Shown piece after piece: positions 1 to 6,731 of a DNA stretch of 6,806 nucleotides; the first letter of the stretch is position 1, and the number at the start of each line of letters is the position of its first letter. The notes under the pieces are model-generated. The model searched no databases and was not told the origin of the DNA. It saw only the letters and a list, made by a program, of their open reading frames with translations. Source of the DNA: CAZKEW01 sp964580435 (lineage in GTDB: Bacteria; Acidobacteriota; Aminicenantia; Aminicenantales; UBA8522); assembly GCA_964580435.1 (NCBI GenBank), contig CAZOKP010000118.1:1-6806 (forward strand). Reading direction: 5' to 3'. The translations under genes were made by a program, and so were the position numbers.

Positions 1-26
1 AGATGCAATCAATAAGAATATTGAGA

Positions 27-55
27 TTGCTATTGCGGCTTTAATTTCTTATAGT
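27..55 (+). promoter_or_regulatory. Putative sigma70-type promoter of the FAD oxidoreductase gene
   Basis: A -35-like TTGCTA (27-32, 4 of 6 consensus bases) is followed after exactly 17 bases by a -10-like TATAGT (50-55, 5 of 6). The surrounding first 60 bases are clearly richer in A and T than the rest of the window, as expected for an intergenic promoter. The predicted transcription start, about 61-63, lies downstream of the ATG at 57 and upstream of the ATG at 90, so it agrees with translation starting at 90. This rests on pattern matching only, and housekeeping sigma consensus may differ in this phylum. Confidence 0.45.
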
Positions 56-77
56 AATGACCGAAATGCAGAGCAAG

Positions 78-83
78 AAGGAG
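78..83 (+). promoter_or_regulatory. Shine-Dalgarno site that decides the start at 90
   Basis: AAGGAG at 78-83 lies 6 bases before the ATG at 90. The in-frame ATG at 57 has no purine-rich site at a usable distance (AT-rich bases precede it). The in-frame ATG at 66 is also poorly placed. The ribosome site therefore supports a start at 90, which also puts the twin-arginine motif at residues 8-9, where it belongs. Confidence 0.75.
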
Positions 84-89
84 ACAGCG

Positions 90-1733
90 ATGCCCAAAAA
101 AAAGATCATTCGAAGGGATTTTTTAAAAGCGATGCTGGCGGGGATCCCCGCCCTGGCCCTTGACTGGGATTCGTTTCCAAGGGGCGAGCAGTCATCGCCG
201 GCAAAGGACCAGTGGGATGCCGTCATCATCGGCGCCGGGCTGGGCGGGTTGAGCTGCGCCGCCGCCTTCGCCCGCCAGGGCTTCAAGCCGCTCCTCCTGG
301 AGCAGCATCGTATTCCCGGCGGATATGCCACGACATTCAAACGCCCCGGAGGTTTTGAGTTCGACGTGTCGCTGCATTCGACCTCGGTCGGAGAGCGCGA
401 CGGCATCCACAACCTTATTCCCGGGTTTCCGGAGATAAGAGATATCGAATTCGTGCCTCACAAGGTCCTCTACCGAGCCATTTTTCCCGACTATGACATC
501 CGAGTGCCGCCAAGAGACCTCGACGGCTATATCAAGATTCTAACGGGATGCTTTCCCCAAGAAAAGGAGGGCATCCAAAACCTGTTTACCGCCATACGGG
601 GATTGGTTGCGGATCTCAATAAATATTCGGGCGCTGGCGGAAACGTCGACATGTCGAAGTTTCCCCAAGAATATCCTCATCTCTTCAAAAGCGTCACGAG
701 CACTTGGGGAACATTCCAGGACGGCTACATCAAGGACCCCAAATTGAAGGCCATTGTCTCGTCTTTGTGGGGTTACTTCGGACTGCCGCCGTCCAAGCTC
801 GCCAGCATTTATTACGGCATGCCCCTCCTGGGGTATCTCGAAGGGGGCGGATATTACCCGATCGGCAAGTCCCAGAAAATCAGCAATGCCCTAGTCAAGT
901 TCATCGAAGAGCGCGGAGGAAAAGTCTTGTTGGGGGCGCGCGTGGAAAATATCCTGGTCAAAGAGCATGCCGCCTGCGGCGTCAAGACAGCCGACGGGAA
1001 GGAATTTGAGGCAAAGGTCGTCGTCTCGAACGCCAACGCTTATGACACATTCCACAAAATGACGGACGAGAAAGAATACCTGAAGGATTATTTGGCCCGG
1101 CTGGACGGGTTCAGCGTCAGCCTTTCTTGCTTCCAGGTTTTCCTGGGGTTAAAAAAGGACCTGATCAGGGAGGTCGGCATCACTGACAGCGAGATCTTCT
1201 ACGCACCCGGCTATGACGACGATGCCGTCTACAAGGCCGCGCTTAATGCCGACGTAGAAAACGGGGGGTTCGGCCTGGCTCTCTATGACAACCTCTACAA
1301 AGGCTACTCGCCGGAAGGCAAGAACACGATCAACATCATTACTTTGCAAGGATATGAACCCTGGAAAAAATACGAGGCCGATTATTTTGCCGGCAAAAAG
1401 GATGCCTATCGGACTGAGAAAGAACGGCTCGCGGATGTCCTAATCAAAAAGGCTGAAGAGAAGCTGCTGCCGGGACTCAGCAAGGCAATAGAGGTGAAGG
1501 AGATCGGGACGCCGTTAACCAACGTGCGCTACACTTTGAATTACCGCGGAGCCGTTTACGGCTGGGACCAGACCCTGGATAATTCAATGCCCAGGCGCCT
1601 TCCTCAAAAGACCCCCATCAAGAACCTTTATCTCGCCGGCGCGTGGACCCAGCCCGGGCACGGTTATACGGCCGTAATTCCCAGCGGGCTCCAATGCTTC
1701 GCCGAGATCATGAAGGAGTGGAAGCAGGCGTAG
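90..1733 (+). CDS. Tat-exported FAD-dependent oxidoreductase, phytoene desaturase/carotenoid isomerase-like
   Basis: With the start at 90 the product has 547 residues. The N-terminus carries a twin-arginine signal: IIRRDFLKA at residues 6-14, then a hydrophobic stretch to about residue 24. A dinucleotide-binding Rossmann motif follows, GAGLGG at 48-53, with the ribose-binding acid E71 at the end of the second strand. The usual flavin-amine-oxidase-fold segment after it includes PGG and a G-rich run. The C-terminus has the closing FAD-contact motif of the CrtI group, NLYLAGAWTQPGHG (512-525), followed by PSG at 531-533. Full length is normal for CrtI/CrtISO/RetSat-like proteins of about 500-550 residues. 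Such enzymes use FAD to desaturate, saturate or isomerise polyene or other lipophilic substrates. The substrate here cannot be read from sequence, and there is no carotenoid gene nearby. The Tat signal implies folding with FAD in the cytoplasm and then export or membrane anchoring. An in-frame ATG at 57 would add 11 residues but lacks a ribosome site. The gene appears to be a single transcription unit, converging on the next gene. Confidence 0.88.
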   Translation: MPKKKIIRRDFLKAMLAGIPALALDWDSFPRGEQSSPAKDQWDAVIIGAGLGGLSCAAAFARQGFKPLLLEQHRIPGGYATTFKRPGGFEFDVSLHSTSVGERDGIHNLIPGFPEIRDIEFVPHKVLYRAIFPDYDIRVPPRDLDGYIKILTGCFPQEKEGIQNLFTAIRGLVADLNKYSGAGGNVDMSKFPQEYPHLFKSVTSTWGTFQDGYIKDPKLKAIVSSLWGYFGLPPSKLASIYYGMPLLGYLEGGGYYPIGKSQKISNALVKFIEERGGKVLLGARVENILVKEHAACGVKTADGKEFEAKVVVSNANAYDTFHKMTDEKEYLKDYLARLDGFSVSLSCFQVFLGLKKDLIREVGITDSEIFYAPGYDDDAVYKAALNADVENGGFGLALYDNLYKGYSPEGKNTINIITLQGYEPWKKYEADYFAGKKDAYRTEKERLADVLIKKAEEKLLPGLSKAIEVKEIGTPLTNVRYTLNYRGAVYGWDQTLDNSMPRRLPQKTPIKNLYLAGAWTQPGHGYTAVIPSGLQCFAEIMKEWKQA

Positions 1734-1763
1734 CTTTTAGGCTTTTCTCAACGCCGGGCGAAA

Positions 1764-2480
1764 TTAATCGTTGGGTTCAATGACCCGGCCCTTGACATTC
1801 CTGTGATTCACGCTTCCGCTGCCGGTGTCTTTCAGGATCAAATCTTTTCCGACGCCGTCAACGTCTATGGACCCGGAGCCGTCATCCACCGTTACGTTTC
1901 CCCCCACATTCAGAACCGTCATAGAGCCTGACCCGTCCTCAATCGAAACATTGCCGGTAATCTCCTTGACCTCTATTTCGCCCGAGCCGTCATTTATTTC
2001 CACATCTCCCTGGATGTCTTCAACCTGGATGCCGCCCGAGCCATCTTCGATATTGAGGTTTCCGGCGATGCTGCTGATTTCTATTCTGCCGGAACCGTCA
2101 TCGACATTCAGGTCCATTTTTTTCGGGATGTTCACCGTTAGGTCGATCTGGACATCATGGAAGGAGAAAAAAAGACGCTCTTTGACCTCGCTGACCAGGA
2201 CCGCCCGGCCTCCCTTGTTCTCGAGAGTGAGCTTGATATGGTCCTCGATGAACTTCTTCATGTCTTTTTCATCGACCCCTCGGGCAAGGATCTCGGCCTT
2301 CACTTCTATCGCCTTGAGTCCTTCCACACCCTGGACCTTTAAAAATCCCGCTCCCGAGTCGATCTCCAACTGAGTGATTCCTTCCGCCGCCAGGCTCAAC
2401 GTCTTGGTTTCCTGGGCGGAAAAAGCAAGAGAGCCGGTCAGGAAAATTGCAGCAAAAAGAATAGCTTTACGCTTCATCAT
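1764..2480 (-). CDS. Secreted DUF4097-like D-G-S-G repeat protein
   Basis: The 238-residue product begins with a Sec signal peptide: KRK, then a hydrophobic core at about 6-19, with likely cleavage between residues 19 and 22 (SLAFSA). Residues 25-123 form a beta-rich segment with alternating hydrophobic residues. Residues 124-232 are six tandem repeats of 18, 18, 18, 18, 18 and 19 residues, each built as hydrophobic-x-hydrophobic-x-D-G-S-G-x-I-x-V-x-x-I-x-G-N/D. This pattern is typical of DUF4097/DUF2807-type putative adhesin or auto-transporter-head-like proteins predicted to form right-handed beta-solenoids. There is no membrane anchor or lipobox, so a periplasmic or surface location is likely. 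The molecular function is unknown. Two adjacent ATG codons (2480 and 2477) both suit the AGAGGAGG ribosome site, so the start is uncertain by one residue. The gene ends 30 bp from the convergent oxidoreductase and is divergent from the operon at 2625. Confidence 0.85.
   Translation of the reverse strand: MMKRKAILFAAIFLTGSLAFSAQETKTLSLAAEGITQLEIDSGAGFLKVQGVEGLKAIEVKAEILARGVDEKDMKKFIEDHIKLTLENKGGRAVLVSEVKERLFFSFHDVQIDLTVNIPKKMDLNVDDGSGRIEISSIAGNLNIEDGSGGIQVEDIQGDVEINDGSGEIEVKEITGNVSIEDGSGSMTVLNVGGNVTVDDGSGSIDVDGVGKDLILKDTGSGSVNHRNVKGRVIEPND
1785..2111 (-). repeat. Six in-frame 54/57-bp coding repeats (D-G-S-G ladder)
   Basis: Within the minus-strand gene, residues 124-232 consist of six consecutive units. 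On the plus strand the codons for the G-S-G/D turn recur as CCGTC or CCATC at 1879, 1933, 1987, 2041 and 2095, exactly 54 bases apart. The sixth (C-terminal) unit reads K-D-T-G-S-G, one residue longer. The DNA between turns has diverged a good deal while the protein pattern stays fixed. This points to old duplications held by structural selection, not recent slippage. Confidence 0.85.
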
Positions 2481-2482
2481 GG

Positions 2483-2491
2483 CCTCCTCTT
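2483..2491 (-). promoter_or_regulatory. Ribosome binding site of the D-G-S-G repeat protein gene
   Basis: Read on the minus strand this is AAGAGGAGG. GGAGG lies 2 bases from the ATG at 2480 and 5 bases from the ATG at 2477. The upstream GAGG lies 5 bases from the ATG at 2480. Either start can be served, so the site does not settle which Met is first. Confidence 0.65.
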
Positions 2492-2595
2492 CAGAAACAG
2501 AGTTACGATATCAATTATAAAGACGAATTCTTGGGACAAAAGGTTCAATTTTCGGTGAATGTTTAAAAAACCCTTGTCTCTGTTTTCTGTTTCTG
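2492..2595. repeat. Inverted repeat across the divergent promoter region
   Basis: CAGAAACAGA at 2492-2501 is exactly complementary to TCTGTTTCTG at 2586-2595, with 84 bases between the arms. The left arm lies in the leader of the minus-strand gene, just upstream of its ribosome site. The right arm lies just upstream of the -10 box of the plus-strand operon. A regulator could use such a pair of sites, but a 10-bp match in an AT-rich region could also be chance. Confidence 0.35.
2514..2519 (-). promoter_or_regulatory. Putative -10 box for the D-G-S-G repeat protein gene
   Basis: The minus strand reads TATAAT here, a full match to the sigma70 -10 consensus, about 33 bases upstream of the ATG at 2480. 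No good -35 hexamer is found 16-18 bases further upstream (the best is CTTTTG or TTTTGT at about 2536-2542), so the promoter is weaker than its -10 suggests or depends on an activator. Confidence 0.4.
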
Positions 2596-2604
2596 GGATA
2601 TAAT
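2574..2604 (+). promoter_or_regulatory. Putative promoter of the Gfo/Idh/MocA - DUF1080 operon
   Basis: A perfect -10 box TATAAT lies at 2599-2604. The best -35-like element is TTGTCT at 2574-2579 (4 of 6), with a long spacer of 19 bases. The predicted transcription start near 2611 would give a leader of only about 14 bases before the ATG at 2625. The long spacer and the overlap with one arm of the inverted repeat suggest regulated expression, though this is inference. Confidence 0.45.
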
Positions 2605-2624
2605 AAACAAAACTGGAAAAGCCC

Positions 2625-3905
2625 ATGCTTAATAAACCCATCTCCAGGCGGGAATTCCTCAAGCGAGGCGTCACGGCCGCGGCCGCCGGAGCGGCCGGTC
2701 TCACTATCCTCCCGCGGCACGTGCTGGGAGGCCAGGGCTTTCGAGCGCCGAGCGATGAACTCACCAAGGCGGTTATCGGAGTCGGCGGCATGGGCAGGGG
2801 GCATCTCAGATATCCCGGTTCCAGGCTGCTCGCCGTCTGCGACGTCGATGAGAGGCATCTTCGGGCCGCCCTCGAAATCTCGGGCCCAGGTGTCGCCGGA
2901 TACAGGGATTTCCGGGAAGTTCTCGAGCGGGATGACATCGACATCGTCCATGTCGTCACGCCTCCCCACTGGCACGCCTTGATCTCTATCGCGGCCGCGG
3001 AAGCGGGCAAAGACATCTGGTGTGAAAAACCGATGACCCGCACGATCGGCGAAGGCCAGAGACTCGTCGAGGCCATCCAGAGAAATGGCCGGGTCTTCAG
3101 GATTAACACCTGGTTCCGGTTCGAGGATATATTTTACGACTTCGGTACTCCGGTCAAGCCGATCAAAAAGCTGGTCCAGAGCGGCCTCCTCGGCTGGCCC
3201 CTCAAGGTGACAATCAGCGAAACCACCGGGTTCGACTGGAAATTTCATCATAGCGGCCTCACTTACCTTCCCCCGCAGTCTGTCCCCAAAGAGCTGGATT
3301 ATAATATGTGGCTCGGCCCCGCGCCCTCTAAGCCCTACAATTCCCACCGCGTCCATGGCACGTTCCGCGGCTACTGGGACTACGACGGCGGCGGCCTGGG
3401 AGACATGGGCATGCACTATCTCGACCCGGTCCAGTACCTATTCAACAAGGACGATACAAGCCCGGTGGAGGTTGACCCCGACTGTCCCCAGCAGCACCCG
3501 GATGCCTGCGGGACCTGGCGCCGGATCCGGCTCCGGTACGCGGACGGGTGCGAGATCATTCTCGACGGCGAGAACAAAGACAAGAACGCCCCCTTCCTCG
3601 AAGGACCCGGCGGGAAACTGTTCAAAGGGTTTGTGTCCGATATCCCCAACCTCAAAGAAAAGCTGGCCGCTCTTCCCGACCCCGAACCGCAGGTAACCGA
3701 TTTTGCCGAGGCGGTCCGCGCCCGCAAGAAATTCGCTCTGAATGAGCAAAACGGGCACCGCTCCTGCACCCTGGTCAACATGGGTAAAATTGCTCTTCAA
3801 CTGGGCCGGCCGCTTCGCTTCGACCCGGAGAAGCAGGTTTTTAGCGGCGACGAGGAAGCCAACCGGCTGATCAACCAGCCGATGCGCGCCCCCTGGCATT
3901 TGTGA
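2625..3905 (+). CDS. Tat-exported Gfo/Idh/MocA family oxidoreductase
   Basis: The product has 426 residues. A textbook Tat signal, SRREFLK (7-13), is followed by an alanine-rich hydrophobic stretch (15-29). The NAD(P)-binding Rossmann domain has G-V-G-G-M-G at 52-57. Acidic D73 and D75 (CDVD) sit at the end of the second strand, which usually favours NAD over NADP. The family's catalytic lysine motif EKP is at 134-136 (K135). The C-terminal alpha/beta domain carries the G-G-G-x-G-D-x-G-x-H signature (255-264), with D260 and H264 the expected catalytic pair. The C-terminal ending R-A-P-W-x-L is common in the Tat-tagged branch of this family. These enzymes oxidise or reduce sugar hydroxyls, and several act at C3 of glycosides. 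The exact substrate is not visible. Tat export fits a tightly held nucleotide cofactor loaded before export, as known for Zymomonas glucose-fructose oxidoreductase. The ribosome site is weak (GGAAAAG). The stop is 16 bases before the next start, so the two genes are almost certainly co-transcribed. Confidence 0.92.
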   Translation: MLNKPISRREFLKRGVTAAAAGAAGLTILPRHVLGGQGFRAPSDELTKAVIGVGGMGRGHLRYPGSRLLAVCDVDERHLRAALEISGPGVAGYRDFREVLERDDIDIVHVVTPPHWHALISIAAAEAGKDIWCEKPMTRTIGEGQRLVEAIQRNGRVFRINTWFRFEDIFYDFGTPVKPIKKLVQSGLLGWPLKVTISETTGFDWKFHHSGLTYLPPQSVPKELDYNMWLGPAPSKPYNSHRVHGTFRGYWDYDGGGLGDMGMHYLDPVQYLFNKDDTSPVEVDPDCPQQHPDACGTWRRIRLRYADGCEIILDGENKDKNAPFLEGPGGKLFKGFVSDIPNLKEKLAALPDPEPQVTDFAEAVRARKKFALNEQNGHRSCTLVNMGKIALQLGRPLRFDPEKQVFSGDEEANRLINQPMRAPWHL

Positions 3906-3921
3906 ACTATCGGAAAAAAGA

Positions 3922-6699
3922 ATGAATCGGCACCTCAGAATATTGCTGGCGATTGCGCTGACCTCGAGCCTTGCCTTCTGCCCGCTCAATTCTGCGGACA
4001 AAACCAGCACGCTTGACGCCCAAGTCTCGAATATCGTCGCCAAATTCCCCGGTCAAACAACGGCCGCGAAGGATGCTTTGGCCGCGGAGCTCATCGCCCT
4101 GGGTCATAAGGGAATCATGAGACTCTGCCGTATGCTCGCTCCTCCAGGCGCCACAGATGATTCAAAAGTCCGGTACGCCGTAAACGGGCTGGCCACATAT
4201 GTCGCGCCGACCCGGCTTGAAGAGCAGAGGAAAATGTTCGTCAAAGCGCTGGCCAAGGCGATCGAACAGGAAAGGTCGCCGGATGTCCGGGCATTTCTCA
4301 TCAGCCAGGTCGAGCTCTCCGGGAAGAATGAGTCGGTGAAGCCTCTCAAGAAGTATCTCCTCGACCCAAAGCTCTGCGCTCCAGCAACCCGGGCCCTTGT
4401 GACGATCGGCACGCCGGAAGCGGAGGCGGCCATCCTGAAATCGCTCGGGCCCGCTCCCAAGACAAATAGAATGACTCTCATCAACGCCCTGGGTGAACTT
4501 CGCAGCCGCAAGGCCACAAAAAAAATATTACCCTACGCCCTGAGCGATGATGCCGATATCCGGCAGGCCGCGCTTTGCGCTTTGGCCAACACAGGTGACC
4601 CTCTGGCTGAGCCCGCACTGAACAAAGTCCTCCTCGAAGCCGGTTTTTATGAAAGGGCCCAAGCGCCCTCTCTCTACATCCTTTACGCCCGGCGATTGGC
4701 GGAATCTGGAAACAAGACCGAGGCTATAAGAATTTGCCGCGGAATCATCAAGAATTACCCGGCGCCCGGCAAGATCCATGTCTCCTGCGCCGCGCTGACT
4801 TTGCTTGCGGACATTATGGGAAAGGAGGCCGTCGAGGACCTCTTCGCGGCGCTCGGCAGCGCTGACAAGGACCTCCGTTGGAGGGCCCTCGAGCTCGTCA
4901 ACCGGTTTGAAGGCGAGAAAATCACGGCCGGATTAACAGCAAAGATGGCCGGCGCACCCGTGGAGACACAGACGCAGATCATCGCTTGTCTGGCCCTTCG
5001 CGGCGACAAGGCCGCCTTCCCCTCCGTGAGAGAAAAATTGAAGAGCGACGAAAAAGCTCTGCGTCTGGCGGCCATCCCGGCGGCAACGCGCTTAGGAGGA
5101 AGCGCGGTCATTCCCGATCTTTTCGGCCTTCTCGACACTGAAGACAGCGAGCAAATAGCCGCGGTTGAACAGTCCCTCCTCCAGTTTTCCAAGACTCAAA
5201 CCGTCCCTGAGGCCGTAAATATTCTTGAGAAGGTGCCGGTCGCCGCCCAGGCCGCTCTCATCAAGATCATGGCGGCGCGAGGAGCGACGGAGGACCTTGA
5301 ACTCATCTTTGCCAAGGCTAAAAGCGGGGATGAGAATATCCGCCTGGCCTCCCTGCGCGCGCTCGAGCCTTTGGTGACCGAAAATGAGCTGCCGCGCCTG
5401 ATCGCCCTTCTTGGTGAACCCGCCGCAAGCCGGGAAAAAATCCTCATCCAAAATGCCATTGTGGCGAGCGCCAGCCAGATTGCCGACCCGGAAAGCCGGG
5501 CCGATTTGATCCTGGAAGCTATGCCCAATGCGCGGGGGGAAAAGCTGGCCGACCTGATCAAGCCGCTCCCCGAAGTCGGCGGCAAGAAGGCTCTCGAAGC
5601 CGTGCTGGCCCAAACGCAAAGCGACGACCTTGAAGTGCAGACTGCCGCCGTATACGCCCTTTCCCAATGGCCGGATTTTGGCGCCGTCGTTCCGCTGCTT
5701 GACATCTGTCGGACTACGGGCAGCCGCAAGTTCCTTAATCTGAGCCTCCAAGGACTTGTGCGCCTGGTGGACACCGAGGAGCTCTCTTCCCAAGAAAAAT
5801 TCAAGCTGCTGAGCGAGGTCATGGCTATCCCCACCGAGCCGGCAGAAAAGAAGATCGTCATGGAGGGGCTGTCCCGCCTAAAGACGATGGGTTCCCTGAA
5901 ACTTGTCTCGTCTTTTCTTGATAACCCGAATCTCAGCACAGAAGCGGCCCAGGCAGCGGCATTGATCGCCGTGCCTTCACGGGGCGAAGAAGACGGCCTC
6001 ACAGGAATCGAGGTCATCCGCACTCTCAAAAAAGCCGCCGGTTTCGTCGCGGACGAGGATTTCAAGAAACGAATCGACAATTATGTCCGGACGCTTCTTG
6101 CGCGCGAGGGCTTCAGGCCGCTGTTTAACGGCCAGGACCTCTCCGGCTGGAAGGGCCTGGTCGGCGATCCTCCAAGCCGCAGCCGCATGTCCCCCCAGGA
6201 GCTTGAAAAAGCCCAAGCCGAAGCGGATGCCGATATGCTCGCCCACTGGAAAGCCGTTGACGGAATCCTTGTCTTTGACGGGGCGGGCCGCAGCCTCTGC
6301 ACAACAAAAGATTACGGCGATTTCGAGATGTTCGTCGACTGGAAAATCGAGCCCAAAGGCGACAGCGGCATCTATCTGCGCGGCTCGCCGCAGGTCCAGA
6401 TCTGGGATCCCGCGGAGCGGCCTGAGGGTTCCGGCGGCCTGTATAACAACGAAAAGGGCCTGAACAAGCCTCTCAAGCGGGCCGACCATCCTGTCGGCGA
6501 GTGGAATTCTTTCTTTATCCGAATGACGGGCGAGCGGGTAACCGTCTATCTGAACAACGCCCTCGTGGCGGATGATGTCGTCATGGAAAACTATTGGGAG
6601 CGGGATAAGCCCATCTATCCTTCGGGGCAGGTCGAGCTCCAGGCCCACTCGACTCCCCTTTATTTCCGGGATGTCTATCTCCGCGAAATCAAGCCCTGA
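3922..6699 (+). CDS. Secreted HEAT-repeat protein with C-terminal DUF1080 (3-keto-disaccharide hydrolase-like) domain
   Basis: The product has 925 residues. The N-terminus is a Sec-type signal (R-H-L-R, then hydrophobic 7-19). C20 follows L-A-F, which is a poor lipobox, so lipoprotein status is doubtful and ordinary cleavage near 18-25 is more likely. Residues about 35-700 are an alpha-helical solenoid of HEAT/PBS-lyase-like repeats. The helix-turn pattern is clear around D209 (D-x-D-I-R-Q-A-A-L-x-A-L), D470 (D-E-N-I-R-L-A-S-L-R-A-L) and similar units. The DUF1080 domain (PF06439) runs from about 731 to 924. It opens with LFNGQDLSGW (734-743) and contains GDSGIYLRG (813-821), VQIWD (825-829), GSGGLY (836-841), GEWN (859-862) and the closing LYFRDVYLREI. 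This domain has a jelly-roll fold and is tied to hydrolysis of 3-keto-glycosides. A charged insert at about 746-772 marks the subfamily. The weak ribosome site GGAAAAAAG (3912-3920) and the 16-bp gap place it in an operon with the Gfo/Idh/MocA enzyme, which could supply its keto-sugar substrate. The solenoid may be a protein- or glycan-binding scaffold. Confidence 0.9.
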   Translation: MNRHLRILLAIALTSSLAFCPLNSADKTSTLDAQVSNIVAKFPGQTTAAKDALAAELIALGHKGIMRLCRMLAPPGATDDSKVRYAVNGLATYVAPTRLEEQRKMFVKALAKAIEQERSPDVRAFLISQVELSGKNESVKPLKKYLLDPKLCAPATRALVTIGTPEAEAAILKSLGPAPKTNRMTLINALGELRSRKATKKILPYALSDDADIRQAALCALANTGDPLAEPALNKVLLEAGFYERAQAPSLYILYARRLAESGNKTEAIRICRGIIKNYPAPGKIHVSCAALTLLADIMGKEAVEDLFAALGSADKDLRWRALELVNRFEGEKITAGLTAKMAGAPVETQTQIIACLALRGDKAAFPSVREKLKSDEKALRLAAIPAATRLGGSAVIPDLFGLLDTEDSEQIAAVEQSLLQFSKTQTVPEAVNILEKVPVAAQAALIKIMAARGATEDLELIFAKAKSGDENIRLASLRALEPLVTENELPRLIALLGEPAASREKILIQNAIVASASQIADPESRADLILEAMPNARGEKLADLIKPLPEVGGKKALEAVLAQTQSDDLEVQTAAVYALSQWPDFGAVVPLLDICRTTGSRKFLNLSLQGLVRLVDTEELSSQEKFKLLSEVMAIPTEPAEKKIVMEGLSRLKTMGSLKLVSSFLDNPNLSTEAAQAAALIAVPSRGEEDGLTGIEVIRTLKKAAGFVADEDFKKRIDNYVRTLLAREGFRPLFNGQDLSGWKGLVGDPPSRSRMSPQELEKAQAEADADMLAHWKAVDGILVFDGAGRSLCTTKDYGDFEMFVDWKIEPKGDSGIYLRGSPQVQIWDPAERPEGSGGLYNNEKGLNKPLKRADHPVGEWNSFFIRMTGERVTVYLNNALVADDVVMENYWERDKPIYPSGQVELQAHSTPLYFRDVYLREIKP

Positions 6700-6701
6700 T
6701 C

Positions 6702-6714
6702 GGGAAGCATTCCC
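6702..6714 (+). terminator. Short hairpin after the operon, possible weak terminator
   Basis: GGGAA and TTCCC form a perfect 5-bp stem around a 3-base loop, starting 3 bases after the TGA of the HEAT-DUF1080 gene. No run of T follows (the next bases are AATTCCG), so it does not meet the usual form of an intrinsic terminator. It could instead protect the 3' end or have no role. Confidence 0.2.
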
Positions 6715-6731
6715 AATTCCGTGATACTCCC

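Noticed and set aside
2..163. Open frame from the window edge to a stop at 161-163, as the tail of an upstream gene
   Set aside because: It would run through the promoter, the ribosome site and 70 bases of the FAD oxidoreductase gene. The first 60 bases are AT-rich and look intergenic.
1749..1773. CAACG/CGTTG inverted repeat between the two convergent genes, as a bidirectional terminator
   Set aside because: The stem is only 5 bp with a 15-base loop and no T-run on either side, so it does not support a terminator call.
1825..2373. Plus-strand 182-codon frame with a regular S-x-x-P-E-P-S-S pattern
   Set aside because: The regularity is the complement of the 54-bp D-G-S-G coding repeats on the minus strand, which has the signal peptide and a good ribosome site.
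2477..3416. Long minus-strand reading frames opposite the 5' half of the Gfo/Idh/MocA gene
   Set aside because: The plus strand here encodes intact, conserved family motifs. The minus frames have no recognisable domain or ribosome site and are rich in Arg, Pro, Ala and Gly, as expected for antisense reading of GC-rich coding DNA.
3979..3983. Lipoprotein signal at C20 of the HEAT-DUF1080 protein
   Set aside because: The residues before the Cys are L-A-F. Phe directly before the Cys does not fit the lipobox, where a small residue is expected, so ordinary signal-peptide cleavage is preferred.
5092..6648. Several minus-strand open frames of 220-294 codons opposite the HEAT-DUF1080 gene
   Set aside because: They overlap each other and lie wholly antisense to a well-supported protein. 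Their translations show no family features, so they are shadows of codon bias.
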